Origin: Nitrospira_D sp019636945
Lineage (GTDB): Bacteria; Nitrospirota; Nitrospiria; Nitrospirales; Nitrospiraceae
Length of the DNA stretch: 64,000 nucleotides
NCBI RefSeq assembly: GCF_047338595.1
Contig: NZ_JBLFBO010000002.1
Span: 248,001 to 312,000 of the forward strand
Reading direction: 5' to 3'
A model generated the notes under the pieces. It was not told where the DNA came from. It did not search any database and saw only the letters and a program-made list of their open reading frames with translations. Shown here piece by piece: positions 16,103 through 23,717 of the stretch. Every line of letters begins with the position of its first letter. Position 1 is the first letter of the stretch. The position numbers and the translations under genes are program-made.

Positions 16103-16660
16103 TTACTTGAGCGATGCCGCCTTCATCGGTTCCGGTTTTTGGATTCGTGCCACCGCATCAAGAATCACCTGCTCGGTCAACAACCCGCCCTTGATGTATT
16201 CTTGCACGACACCTTTTTCATCAATGAACACACTGACCGGTAAGCCGAAGACGCCGAACTGGTTGGCGACTTTATTGTCGCGGTCCATCAGTACCGGGAA
16301 CGTATGGCCATGCTGCTTGATGTGGTCCCGCACTTTGGCTTCGTCTTCCAATTCGTTAACCGCCAACACCACAAAGCCCTTGTCGCGCAACTTGTCGTAC
16401 ATCGCTTGCATCGCCGGCATTTCCGTCGTGCAGGGTTTGCACCAAGTGGCCCAGAAGTTCAGCAGGACAACCTTGCCACGATATTGGCCAAGGCTCTGCG
16501 CCTTACCTTCCAAATCCACCAAACGAAAATCCTCGGCGGTTGTCCCGACGGCTGGTACCCGAGAGCCCATTCCCCATACCAGGCCACTGCTGATGAGAAA
16601 CATCACACACAGAGTCACCATTCCGACCATCGTCACGGAATCTGATTTCTTCACGCCCAT
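16103..16660 (-). CDS. TlpA/ResA-type periplasmic thioredoxin
   Basis: 185 residues. One N-terminal membrane or signal segment (about residues 11-30) and a thioredoxin domain with active site WCKPC (Cys 74 and 77) in LLNFWATWCKPCTTEMPAM, and the cis-Pro loop GVFGLPVSVFID near residue 140. TlpA/ResA proteins reduce disulfides in apocytochromes or copper chaperones outside the inner membrane. Strong Shine-Dalgarno GAGGAGAG before ATG 16660. It stands between a barrel with a CGSVxC motif and a small protein with CxWxC, both plausible redox clients. Confidence 0.92.
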   Translation of the reverse strand: MGVKKSDSVTMVGMVTLCVMFLISSGLVWGMGSRVPAVGTTAEDFRLVDLEGKAQSLGQYRGKVVLLNFWATWCKPCTTEMPAMQAMYDKLRDKGFVVLAVNELEDEAKVRDHIKQHGHTFPVLMDRDNKVANQFGVFGLPVSVFIDEKGVVQEYIKGGLLTEQVILDAVARIQKPEPMKAASLK

Positions 16661-16689
16661 CGCCTCTCCTCCTCGTGGCTCACGCTGTC

Positions 16690-17820
16690 CTACAAGGCAC
16701 TCTTCGTCAACTGAAATGATCTGGTTATCCCAAAGATGTAACTAATTCCTTGAGCCAAGTTATTATTGGAATCCCTCATTATTGGAATCTGTGAATGGAA
16801 GTACACGGACGTCCATTTGGTCAATGGCGAATCAATCAAACCATCCAGACTGACCTGAAATCCTGGCGAAAATGCAAAATATGTGGAGCCGGTCGTCGGC
16901 ACACGGCGGTTGGTGATCGCAGGGTCAAGCACAATCGTCTCACCGGGGAAATCCGGAGCATCGGCCGGCGTAGCCGATCGTTCCAACGACGCGCTGATGT
17001 TGTCATGAACCAAATACCGCCAATGGAATTGTCCTGTCAGCACCAGCCAAGGGGCGCGCTCCAACGGCACACCGCTCGCGCCTAGGTTGAGGTTATATTC
17101 GTCACCAAACTGATAGCCATCATTGTTCCGAAACGTATGACGATAGCTGCCATAGAAAAACTGATTGAGCCGGTGTGGAATCAGCTCATAGGTTTGGTAG
17201 ACCGACCCAATGAGCCCGACGTTCCCTCTCCCCAATTGAGTTGGTGATTCCATCACCTCACCGGCGGCATCCCTGGCAGTGGTACTGCCTGTCGGTACCT
17301 GCACTCCAAACCCAGCCACGATCATACTTCGCAGCGTGGGAAGCACGTTGTACTTGGCGGTAATGATCATGTCTCCGATCCCGTTATCCCGAAACGGAAC
17401 CAGCTCTCCCTCACCGTTGACGCCTTCTTCCCCCAAACCATCAATGTGCTTATGCGTCCGCCAGAGATACGGGATCGAGACCTGCACACCCAGCCGATCC
17501 GTAATGCCGTAGTTCAAATCAAAGTTGACGGTTTGCGTAATGGTTCGCACCTCTTGATGGTGGTCAAGAATGAGGCGCCGCCCGGCTTGATCGATCGCCG
17601 GAATCACCCCGTTCGTTCCATCAAGTAAGCGCATCGGCGTGTAATTGTACATAGTGTTGAACGTCAGGATCCCGGCCTGCGGCACCTGCTGTTGGGAACC
17701 GACCACCACAAAACAAGTGACCGACCCACAGGCTGCCTCGGCAGTGTGAACACCGGGCCAGGCCCACACGAGCACACCTAGACTCAATAGACACAAGCGT
17801 ATGAAACGTTTCACCACCAT
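16690..17820 (-). CDS. Outer-membrane beta-barrel with N-terminal CGSVxC, copy 2
   Basis: 376 residues with a signal peptide of about 30 residues. The mature start is CGSVTCFVVVGSQQQVP (Cys 31 and 36), followed by strands such as LNYGITDRLGVQVSIPYLWR and AKYNVLPTLRSMIVAGFGVQVPTG, and the end is YIFGITRSFQLT. It aligns end to end with the barrel at 14615-15685, with extra loop segments (for example around residues 120-145). It belongs to the same transporter-type barrel family. It is 29 bp upstream of tlpA and heads the three-gene unit. A possible promoter lies at 17862-17889. Confidence 0.8.
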   Translation of the reverse strand: MVVKRFIRLCLLSLGVLVWAWPGVHTAEAACGSVTCFVVVGSQQQVPQAGILTFNTMYNYTPMRLLDGTNGVIPAIDQAGRRLILDHHQEVRTITQTVNFDLNYGITDRLGVQVSIPYLWRTHKHIDGLGEEGVNGEGELVPFRDNGIGDMIITAKYNVLPTLRSMIVAGFGVQVPTGSTTARDAAGEVMESPTQLGRGNVGLIGSVYQTYELIPHRLNQFFYGSYRHTFRNNDGYQFGDEYNLNLGASGVPLERAPWLVLTGQFHWRYLVHDNISASLERSATPADAPDFPGETIVLDPAITNRRVPTTGSTYFAFSPGFQVSLDGLIDSPLTKWTSVYFHSQIPIMRDSNNNLAQGISYIFGITRSFQLTKSAL

Positions 17821-17861
17821 AGATGAGCTGATATCTTGTTCAGAAGAACCGCTTTGAACCG

Positions 17862-17889
17862 TCTATAGTCTATATGTGGAACCCGCCAA
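17862..17889 (-). promoter_or_regulatory. Candidate sigma-70 promoter for the barrel 2 unit
   Basis: On the minus strand TTGGCG (17884-17889) and TATAGA (17862-17867) are separated by 16 bp, 42 bp upstream of the barrel 2 start codon. Four of six matches to the -35 consensus and five of six to the -10. Confidence 0.4.
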
Positions 17890-17927
17890 CTAATGACGGG
17901 ACTGCAACGACCCGACGAAATTACCGG

Positions 17928-18248
17928 TTATGATAAGGGGAAGGTTGGGGGAGCACGGCTGGAAGAAATAGGGGTTGGCTCGGAAATTGCGTCGACTGAA
18001 TGAGGAAGCGGCAGAAGCGTAACAGGACTGCGCTCAGCCTGAATTACGACGGCCTCGGTGTCGAGAACTGTACCGGCCGCACACATCCACGAACAAAGCA
18101 GTGTCCCGTGCGTGGCCGTTTGATGCTGAGCATGGTGTCCGGCGTGTTCAGCAGCTTGCGCCTGTGCCAAACCACCGATGGCAAGGACGCAGAGCACGAG
18201 AGAGATCGAAAGGAATTTTCGGAATGTCTGGCTCATGCTCGAAGACAT
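17928..18248 (-). CDS. Small His/CxWxC secreted protein, paralog 3
   Basis: About 106 residues. Signal peptide (residues about 10-32, ending AQAA), then a His-rich stretch (EHAGHHAQHQTATHG), CSWMC (Cys 52 and 56) and AAG, ending in SRAPPTFPLS where the others have RGPP. It is the most upstream gene of the cluster, 107 bp before barrel 2. ATG 18248 and ATG 18236 are both possible starts; neither has a convincing Shine-Dalgarno. Confidence 0.7.
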   Translation of the reverse strand: MSSSMSQTFRKFLSISLVLCVLAIGGLAQAQAAEHAGHHAQHQTATHGTLLCSWMCAAGTVLDTEAVVIQAERSPVTLLPLPHSVDAISEPTPISSSRAPPTFPLS

Positions 18249-18450
18249 TTCCCGATAGGGGTCTGGTTGATCACTGATATGCCTACACATACTACAGATC
18301 CAACAACTCTTGCATACTAGGCGACCGAAAGAACACCTGTCAAGCCACCAGAGCTGCCGCCGGAGGATCAGGTAGGATTCACCGAAAAGATGCTGTATAC
18401 TCCACGATCTATTTTTTAACCATCATCGTTATTCACCACACATTCTTTTT

Positions 18451-21174
18451 ATGGTCACACAAGTACTCAATCTGATTTTCGGCAGTAAAAACGATCGTGA
18501 AATCAAGGCCATTCGGCCGATCGTGGCGCAGATCAATGGACTGGAGGCCGGGCTCACGCCCCTTTCCGATGAAGCGCTCGCCGACAAGACCCAGGACTTC
18601 AAAAAGCGGCTTGCAGCAGGCCAGACCCTCGACGACATTTTGCCTGAGGCGTTTGCCGTATGCCGTGAAATGTCGCGACGCAAGCTCAACATGCGCCATT
18701 TCGATGTGCAGTTGATCGGCGGCATGATCCTCCATCGCGGGCGCATCGCCGAGATGAAAACCGGCGAGGGGAAGACCCTGGTGGCGACGTTGCCTGTCTA
18801 CCTCAATGCCCTGGAAGGCAAAGGCGTCCATCTCGTGACCGTCAACGATTACCTGGCAAAGCGCGACGCCCAGTGGATGGCGCAGCTCTACCATGCGCTG
18901 GGACTCTCCACGGGCATCATTCAGCATGATGCTTCATTTATGTACGATCCGACCTACGAGGCCTCTGACAAACGGCTGCAACACCTGCGTCCCTGCACGA
19001 GACCCGAAGCCTATCGCGCCGACATTACCTATGGGACGAACAACGAGTATGGGTTCGACTACCTTCGCGATAATCTGGTCGTCACGGCATTGAACCAGTG
19101 CGTCCAGCGCGAACTGAACTTCGCGATCGTGGACGAAGTCGACAGCATTTTGATCGACGAAGCCCGGACTCCGTTGATCATATCAGGCCAAACCGATCAG
19201 ACCACGGACCTGTATTACAAGATCAATGCGATCATCCCCCAGCTGAAGGCCGAAACAGACTACACCATTGAAGAAAAAACCAAGACGGCGGCCTTGACCG
19301 AAGACGGCAATGCCCGGGTCGAAAAACTGCTGGGCGTGGACAATCTGTACGATCCGGCCAACATGGACATGGTCCATCACGTGGTCAAGGCCCTGCAGGC
19401 CTACACACTCTACAAGCGAGACGTGGACTATGTGGTGAAAGACGGCGAAGTCATCATTGTGGACGAGTTTACAGGTCGGTTGATGCCGGGTCGGCGCTGG
19501 AGCGACGGGTTGCATCAAGCTGTCGAGGCCAAAGAAGGGGTCAAGATCGCCAACGAGAACCAGACCCTTGCGTCCGTGACCTTCCAGAACTATTTCCGCA
19601 TGTACAACAAGCTGAGCGGCATGACCGGGACAGCCGACACGGAAGCCGCCGAGTTCGCCAAGATCTACAACCTCGATGTCAACGTCGTGCCGACCAATCG
19701 TCAAATGATCCGACAGGATTATGCCGATGTGGTGTATCGAACCGAGAAAGAGAAATTTCTGGCGATCGTCGAAGAGATCAAAGAATGCCATGAGCGCGGA
19801 CAACCGGTGCTGGTCGGCACCATTTCCATCGAGAAATCTGAAAAAATTGCAGGCCTGCTGAGCCGTAATGGCGTGAAACACAACGTCCTCAACGCCAAGC
19901 AGCATGAGCGGGAAGCCGAAATCGTTGCGCAAGCCGGGCGCAAAGGCGCGGTGACGATCGCCACCAACATGGCAGGCCGCGGAACCGACATCTTATTAGG
20001 CGGCAATCCGGACTTCATGTACAAGCAAGTGCTGTATCGCGAGGAGAACATGTCCGAGAGCCGCAAGCTCGAGGTCTATGAGGATATTCGATCCGACTGC
20101 GAGAAGAACAAACAGGAAGTCATCGGCGTGGGGGGACTGCATATTCTCGGAACGGAGCGCCATGAGAGCCGCCGCATCGACAACCAGCTTCGTGGACGAG
20201 CCGGTCGGCAGGGCGATCCGGGCACATCACGGTTCTATCTCTCGCTCGAAGACGACTTGATGCGGATCTTCGCGTCCGAACGGGTGTCTCAGCTGATGCT
20301 CAAGCTCGGCATGGAGGAAGGCGTCCCGATCGAACATGGCATGGTCACGAGGGCGATCGCGAACGCCCAAAAGAAGGTGGAGGCCCATAACTTCGAAATC
20401 CGGAAGCAGTTGCTCGAATACGACGACGTGATGAACAAGCAGCGTGAAGTGATCTACCGTCACCGCCGGGCCGTGCTGAGCGGAGACAACCTGACCACTG
20501 ATCTGCACGATATGATGGCCGGATCGGTGGAGTCTTCCCTGAACGTGTATTGCCCTTCTGATCAATACCCTGAAGATTGGGACGTCAAAGGGTTGACCGA
20601 GGTCATGCATGCTCAATTCGGCATGGACGTCACCCAAGGCAAGCACGATGGCGGAGACTCGCTGCGTGATGTGGGGCGTGACGCCTTACTGGAAGATCTC
20701 AAAACCCAGGTTCGAGAAGCTTATACGAAAAAAGAAGCGGAGCTGGGACCGGAGTTGATGCGCTTTCTGGAAAAGACATTTATGCTCCAGGTCATCGATC
20801 ACCACTGGAAAGACCATCTGCTCGCGATGGACCATCTGCGAGACGGCATCGGGCTTCGTGGCTACGGTCAGAAAGACCCCCTCATCGAATATAAACGAGA
20901 AGGGTTTGATCTGTTCGCCGGCATGATGGAACGGGTCAAGTCCGACACGTTGGAACGGCTGTTCCATGTCCAGGCCGTCCGCCATGAGGGTGAACAGCCG
21001 GCGGCTCCGCCTGAGCCGATTCCCCAACGCCCGCAACCCAAGCTGACCTTGAACCGTGGCGATGAACCGGTCGCGGCGCCTGCTCCGGCCCAACGGACCG
21101 AGAACAAGGTCGGTCGCAACGACCCCTGCCCCTGCGGCAGCGGGAAGAAGTATAAGAAATGCCACGGAACCTAA
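18451..21174 (+). CDS. secA: Preprotein translocase ATPase SecA
   Basis: 907 residues, normal for the family. It drives export of unfolded proteins through SecYEG. Visible are Walker A in MKTGEGKTLVATLP (about residue 107), the DEAD-type Walker B VDEVDSILIDEARTPLI (about 225-240), helicase motifs such as TNMAGRGTDILLGGNP (about 510) and RIDNQLRGRAGRQGDPG (about 580), and the C-terminal zinc-binding tail NDPCPCGSGKKYKKCHG. The gene is preceded by a TATACT hexamer at 18396-18401, 50 bp before the ATG. A GCGGC/GCCGC hairpin without a T-run lies just after the stop (21182-21195). Confidence 0.98.
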   Translation: MVTQVLNLIFGSKNDREIKAIRPIVAQINGLEAGLTPLSDEALADKTQDFKKRLAAGQTLDDILPEAFAVCREMSRRKLNMRHFDVQLIGGMILHRGRIAEMKTGEGKTLVATLPVYLNALEGKGVHLVTVNDYLAKRDAQWMAQLYHALGLSTGIIQHDASFMYDPTYEASDKRLQHLRPCTRPEAYRADITYGTNNEYGFDYLRDNLVVTALNQCVQRELNFAIVDEVDSILIDEARTPLIISGQTDQTTDLYYKINAIIPQLKAETDYTIEEKTKTAALTEDGNARVEKLLGVDNLYDPANMDMVHHVVKALQAYTLYKRDVDYVVKDGEVIIVDEFTGRLMPGRRWSDGLHQAVEAKEGVKIANENQTLASVTFQNYFRMYNKLSGMTGTADTEAAEFAKIYNLDVNVVPTNRQMIRQDYADVVYRTEKEKFLAIVEEIKECHERGQPVLVGTISIEKSEKIAGLLSRNGVKHNVLNAKQHEREAEIVAQAGRKGAVTIATNMAGRGTDILLGGNPDFMYKQVLYREENMSESRKLEVYEDIRSDCEKNKQEVIGVGGLHILGTERHESRRIDNQLRGRAGRQGDPGTSRFYLSLEDDLMRIFASERVSQLMLKLGMEEGVPIEHGMVTRAIANAQKKVEAHNFEIRKQLLEYDDVMNKQREVIYRHRRAVLSGDNLTTDLHDMMAGSVESSLNVYCPSDQYPEDWDVKGLTEVMHAQFGMDVTQGKHDGGDSLRDVGRDALLEDLKTQVREAYTKKEAELGPELMRFLEKTFMLQVIDHHWKDHLLAMDHLRDGIGLRGYGQKDPLIEYKREGFDLFAGMMERVKSDTLERLFHVQAVRHEGEQPAAPPEPIPQRPQPKLTLNRGDEPVAAPAPAQRTENKVGRNDPCPCGSGKKYKKCHGT

Positions 21175-21282
21175 GCCACAGGCGGCAGTCGCCGCACTGA
21201 TTTCGTTCCATGCCTCTTAGAGCAACCCCGGGAACTCAGGCTGGATACTCCGCGAATCTAAGAGCTCGCCCAGGGTCACCTA

Positions 21283-21292
21283 TTGTATACAA
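21283..21292. promoter_or_regulatory. TTGTATACAA palindrome, possible GntR/FCD operator
   Basis: Perfect 10-bp palindrome in the 290-bp gap between secA and the methyltransferase/nuo operon, about 50 bp upstream of a candidate promoter. FCD-type GntR proteins commonly bind palindromes of this shape, and one such regulator is encoded at 9044-9763. The link is speculative. Confidence 0.3.
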
Positions 21293-21342
21293 ATATGGCT
21301 CGATTGCTGGACCGGCAACCGGCAATTCTCCCTGATATCACC

Positions 21343-21372
21343 TTGACTTAACACAGCTCAAGAGGCTACCCT
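21343..21372 (+). promoter_or_regulatory. Candidate promoter for midA-nuo
   Basis: TTGACT (21343-21348) and TACCCT (21367-21372) with 18 bp between them, about 90 bp upstream of the methyltransferase start. The -35 is a good match, the -10 only moderate. No other gene-like feature was seen in the 21175-21464 gap. Confidence 0.4.
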
Positions 21373-21464
21373 ATCCCCCTTTCAATACCAGGAGATGGGT
21401 ACATTTGGCCCATACTCTAGGGGTGTCCTTTTTCCCATAGTGACTGCAAATTTTGGAGCTCTTC

Positions 21465-22640
21465 GTGAGTGCTGGGCATCCAGAACTCGTTGCTGCCATT
21501 GCATCGGAGGTGATCGCCTCCGGTCCGATTCCGTTTGCGCGGTTCATGGAGTTAGCCTTGTACCATCCGCAACTCGGTTACTACATGCGCTCATCGGAAC
21601 CGGTGGCTGAGCGGATCGGCTGGACGGGTGATTTTTACACAAGCTCGGACGTCCACCCGATTCTTGGGCACGCTCTCGCCAAACAAGCCGAGCAAATGGA
21701 CCGACTGCTCGGGCAACCGACCTCTTTCACTCTTGTGGAGATGGGGCCAGGCAAGGGGCTGTTGGCAGGACATATCTTGTCGACTTGTCAGCGCGACTAT
21801 CCTTCATTGTTCCACCGCCTCCACTATACTTTGATTGAACGAAGCCCCGCCATGCGCGAGGCACAACGTATCCATCTGGCCCCCTGGCTTCAGCGACCTG
21901 ATCTCATCACCTGGGTAGACGATCTTGCCTCTATTCCCCCGCACGGCCTGACCGGGTTGTGCCTCAGCAATGAACTCGTAGACTCGTTTCCGGTTCACCG
22001 CATTCAGCTGACGGCACATGGCCTTGAAGAACTCTGGGTGGACTATCGGGATGGGCGGTTCGTTGAGTGTCTCAAACCGCTGTCATCGGATCGGCTCGCA
22101 GCTCATCTTTGCCACATCGGTTCGGATTGGACCGAAGGGTACCGCACGGAGGTGAATCTCCAGGCAGTCGATTGGATGACTCAGGTGGCCCAACGTCTCG
22201 CTCGCGGCTTTGTGCTCACCATCGATTACGGCCACACCGCACAGGACCTATACTCCATCGACCGAAAACGCGGAACCTTCCTCTGTTACCGCCGCCACGC
22301 GGTTCATGAGAATCCGTTCCTGCACGTGGGGGAACAGGACATGACCGCCCATGTTGATTTTTCGAGTTTGGCGACTGCCGGTGAAGAACAGGGTCTCCAG
22401 ACAACCGGCTTCACCAACCAGATGAGTTTCCTCATGGGGCTCGGTATTGAGCAGATACTCGCAGGGCTGAGCCAGGACAGCCCGGAACTCACGGCAGCGA
22501 TTCAGTTGCTGAAGCCAAACGGGATGGGCACCACATTTAAAGTTCTCGTTCAGCATAAAGCCGTGCCGAATCCGAAACTCGACGGGTTGCAGTATCAACC
22601 GTTCTTCCGTTCGGCACTCACCACACAGTCGGCGGCGTAG
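21465..22640 (+). CDS. MidA/NDUFAF7-family SAM-dependent methyltransferase
   Basis: About 391 residues. The N-terminal part has PIPFARFMELALYHPQLGYY and the GDFYTSSDVHPILGHALA stretch typical of this family (PF02636), followed by the SAM-binding loop VEMGPGKGLL (about residue 95) and LSNELVDSFPVHRI (about 170). In mitochondria NDUFAF7 methylates an arginine of the 49-kDa (NuoD-type) subunit during complex I assembly. Here the gene ends 10 bp before nuoA, so it is very likely the first gene of the complex I operon. Start set at GTG 21465, with GGAG 6 nt upstream; the upstream TTG at 21453 overlaps that site. Confidence 0.9.
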   Translation: MSAGHPELVAAIASEVIASGPIPFARFMELALYHPQLGYYMRSSEPVAERIGWTGDFYTSSDVHPILGHALAKQAEQMDRLLGQPTSFTLVEMGPGKGLLAGHILSTCQRDYPSLFHRLHYTLIERSPAMREAQRIHLAPWLQRPDLITWVDDLASIPPHGLTGLCLSNELVDSFPVHRIQLTAHGLEELWVDYRDGRFVECLKPLSSDRLAAHLCHIGSDWTEGYRTEVNLQAVDWMTQVAQRLARGFVLTIDYGHTAQDLYSIDRKRGTFLCYRRHAVHENPFLHVGEQDMTAHVDFSSLATAGEEQGLQTTGFTNQMSFLMGLGIEQILAGLSQDSPELTAAIQLLKPNGMGTTFKVLVQHKAVPNPKLDGLQYQPFFRSALTTQSAA

Positions 22641-22650
22641 GGACTGAAGC

Positions 22651-23073
22651 ATGACGACCTCTCCAGTATTCAGCGGCGGTTCACCTGTTACGCTTCAGGA
22701 TGCTGTCATCGCTCCCGTTCCTGAAAACTATTTACCTATTCTCCTGTTCATTGCCATCGGGATCGTCCTCGGGACATTGACGCTCTATGTCGGAAAGTTT
22801 TTTCGCCCCAATCAACCCTACCGCGCCAAGCTGGCGCCGTACGAAAGCGGAAGTCCGCTCTTTCAGGACGCCCGGGTGCAGTTTCCGATTCGATATTACG
22901 TGATCGCGATGCTGTTCGTCATTTTCGATATCGAAATCGTCTTTATGTTTCCCTGGGCTGTCGCCTTTACCAGGCTTGGCCTGGTGGGGTTAGTGGAAAT
23001 GATCGTCTTCATCGCCATTTTGGTCGTGGGGTTTTGGTACGCGTGGAAAAAGGGTGCATTGGAATGGGATTAA
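22651..23073 (+). CDS. nuoA: NADH-quinone oxidoreductase subunit A
   Basis: 140 residues with three membrane helices (about 27-50, 85-105, 113-133). Family motifs YESGSPLFQDARVQFPIRYY and FDIEIVFMFPWA are present. It forms part of the membrane arm near the quinone site of complex I. It has an N-terminal extension of about 20 residues before the first helix. First of the nuo genes; the following spacer holds an inverted heptad repeat array. Confidence 0.97.
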   Translation: MTTSPVFSGGSPVTLQDAVIAPVPENYLPILLFIAIGIVLGTLTLYVGKFFRPNQPYRAKLAPYESGSPLFQDARVQFPIRYYVIAMLFVIFDIEIVFMFPWAVAFTRLGLVGLVEMIVFIAILVVGFWYAWKKGALEWD

Positions 23074-23085
23074 CAGACGTAACAC

Positions 23086-23162
23086 GTGAAAGGTTAGAGG
23101 TGAAAAGTTTACGCCGCCGCCGTTTGCTTCACCTTTCACTCTTCACCTTTCATTATTCACTG
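23086..23162. repeat. Inverted heptad array R1 (nuoA-nuoB)
   Basis: Left arm of 7-nt units GTGAAAG, GTTAGAG, GTGAAAA, GTTTACG (23086-23113); right arm TTCACCT, TTCACTC, TTCACCT, TTCATTA, TTCACTG (23128-23162). The arms are complementary to each other and enclose a 14-nt loop. The array fills the whole spacer before the nuoB start. Confidence 0.8.
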
Positions 23163-23170
23163 GATCGCCC

Positions 23171-23650
23171 ATGAGTCTTCTTGAACGCCAGTTTGACGCC
23201 AACATTGTCACGACCAATCTGGATGCAGTCGTCAATTGGGCGAGAAAGTCCGCGCTCTGGCCCATGACGTTCGGGCTGGCCTGCTGTGCCATCGAGATGA
23301 TCGCCAGCGTCTCCTCTCGCTATGACTTAGATCGATTCGGGGCCGGCGTCTTTCGGGCGTCCCCCAGACAATCGGATCTCATGATCGTCGCGGGAACGGT
23401 TTCGCGCAAGATGGCGCCGGTGATTCGCCGGATCTATGATCAAATGCCTGAGCCGCGCTATGTGATTTGTATGGGCTCCTGTGCGACTTCCGGCAATCAC
23501 TACAACAGCTATGCGGTCGTGCAGGGTGTGGACCAGATCGTACCGGTCGATGTGTATGTGCCCGGATGCCCGCCGAGGCCGGAAGCCTTGCTGGACGGAC
23601 TCTTGAAGTTACAGGAAAAGATTCAGCGGGAAAGAGTGTTTGTGAAATAA
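23171..23650 (+). CDS. nuoB: NADH-quinone oxidoreductase subunit B
   Basis: 159 residues. Carries the four cysteines that hold cluster N2: the adjacent pair in GLACCAIEM (about 37-38), one in MGSCATSG (about 102) and one in VPGCPPRPE (about 132). It hands electrons to quinone at the base of the peripheral arm. Soluble, no membrane helix. Length and motifs are normal for the family. Confidence 0.98.
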   Translation: MSLLERQFDANIVTTNLDAVVNWARKSALWPMTFGLACCAIEMIASVSSRYDLDRFGAGVFRASPRQSDLMIVAGTVSRKMAPVIRRIYDQMPEPRYVICMGSCATSGNHYNSYAVVQGVDQIVPVDVYVPGCPPRPEALLDGLLKLQEKIQRERVFVK

Positions 23651-23688
23651 CCGGCGTGACGTGCAACACTCGCCATTCACGCATCTCC

Positions 23689-23708
23689 CGAGAATCACGT
23701 GATTTTCG
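23689..23708. repeat. Near-perfect 20-bp palindrome between nuoB and nuoCD
   Basis: Arms CGAGAATCAC and GTGATTTTCG pair with one mismatch; the core AATCACGTGATT is perfect. It ends 9 bp before the first ATG of nuoCD and would fold over the ribosome-binding region, where no Shine-Dalgarno is visible. Confidence 0.55.
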
Positions 23709-23717
23709 CAATGTGAC

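Noticed and set aside
19183..19932. Long open frame opposite secA
   Set aside because: It is the antisense reading of secA and has no family features or ribosome site.
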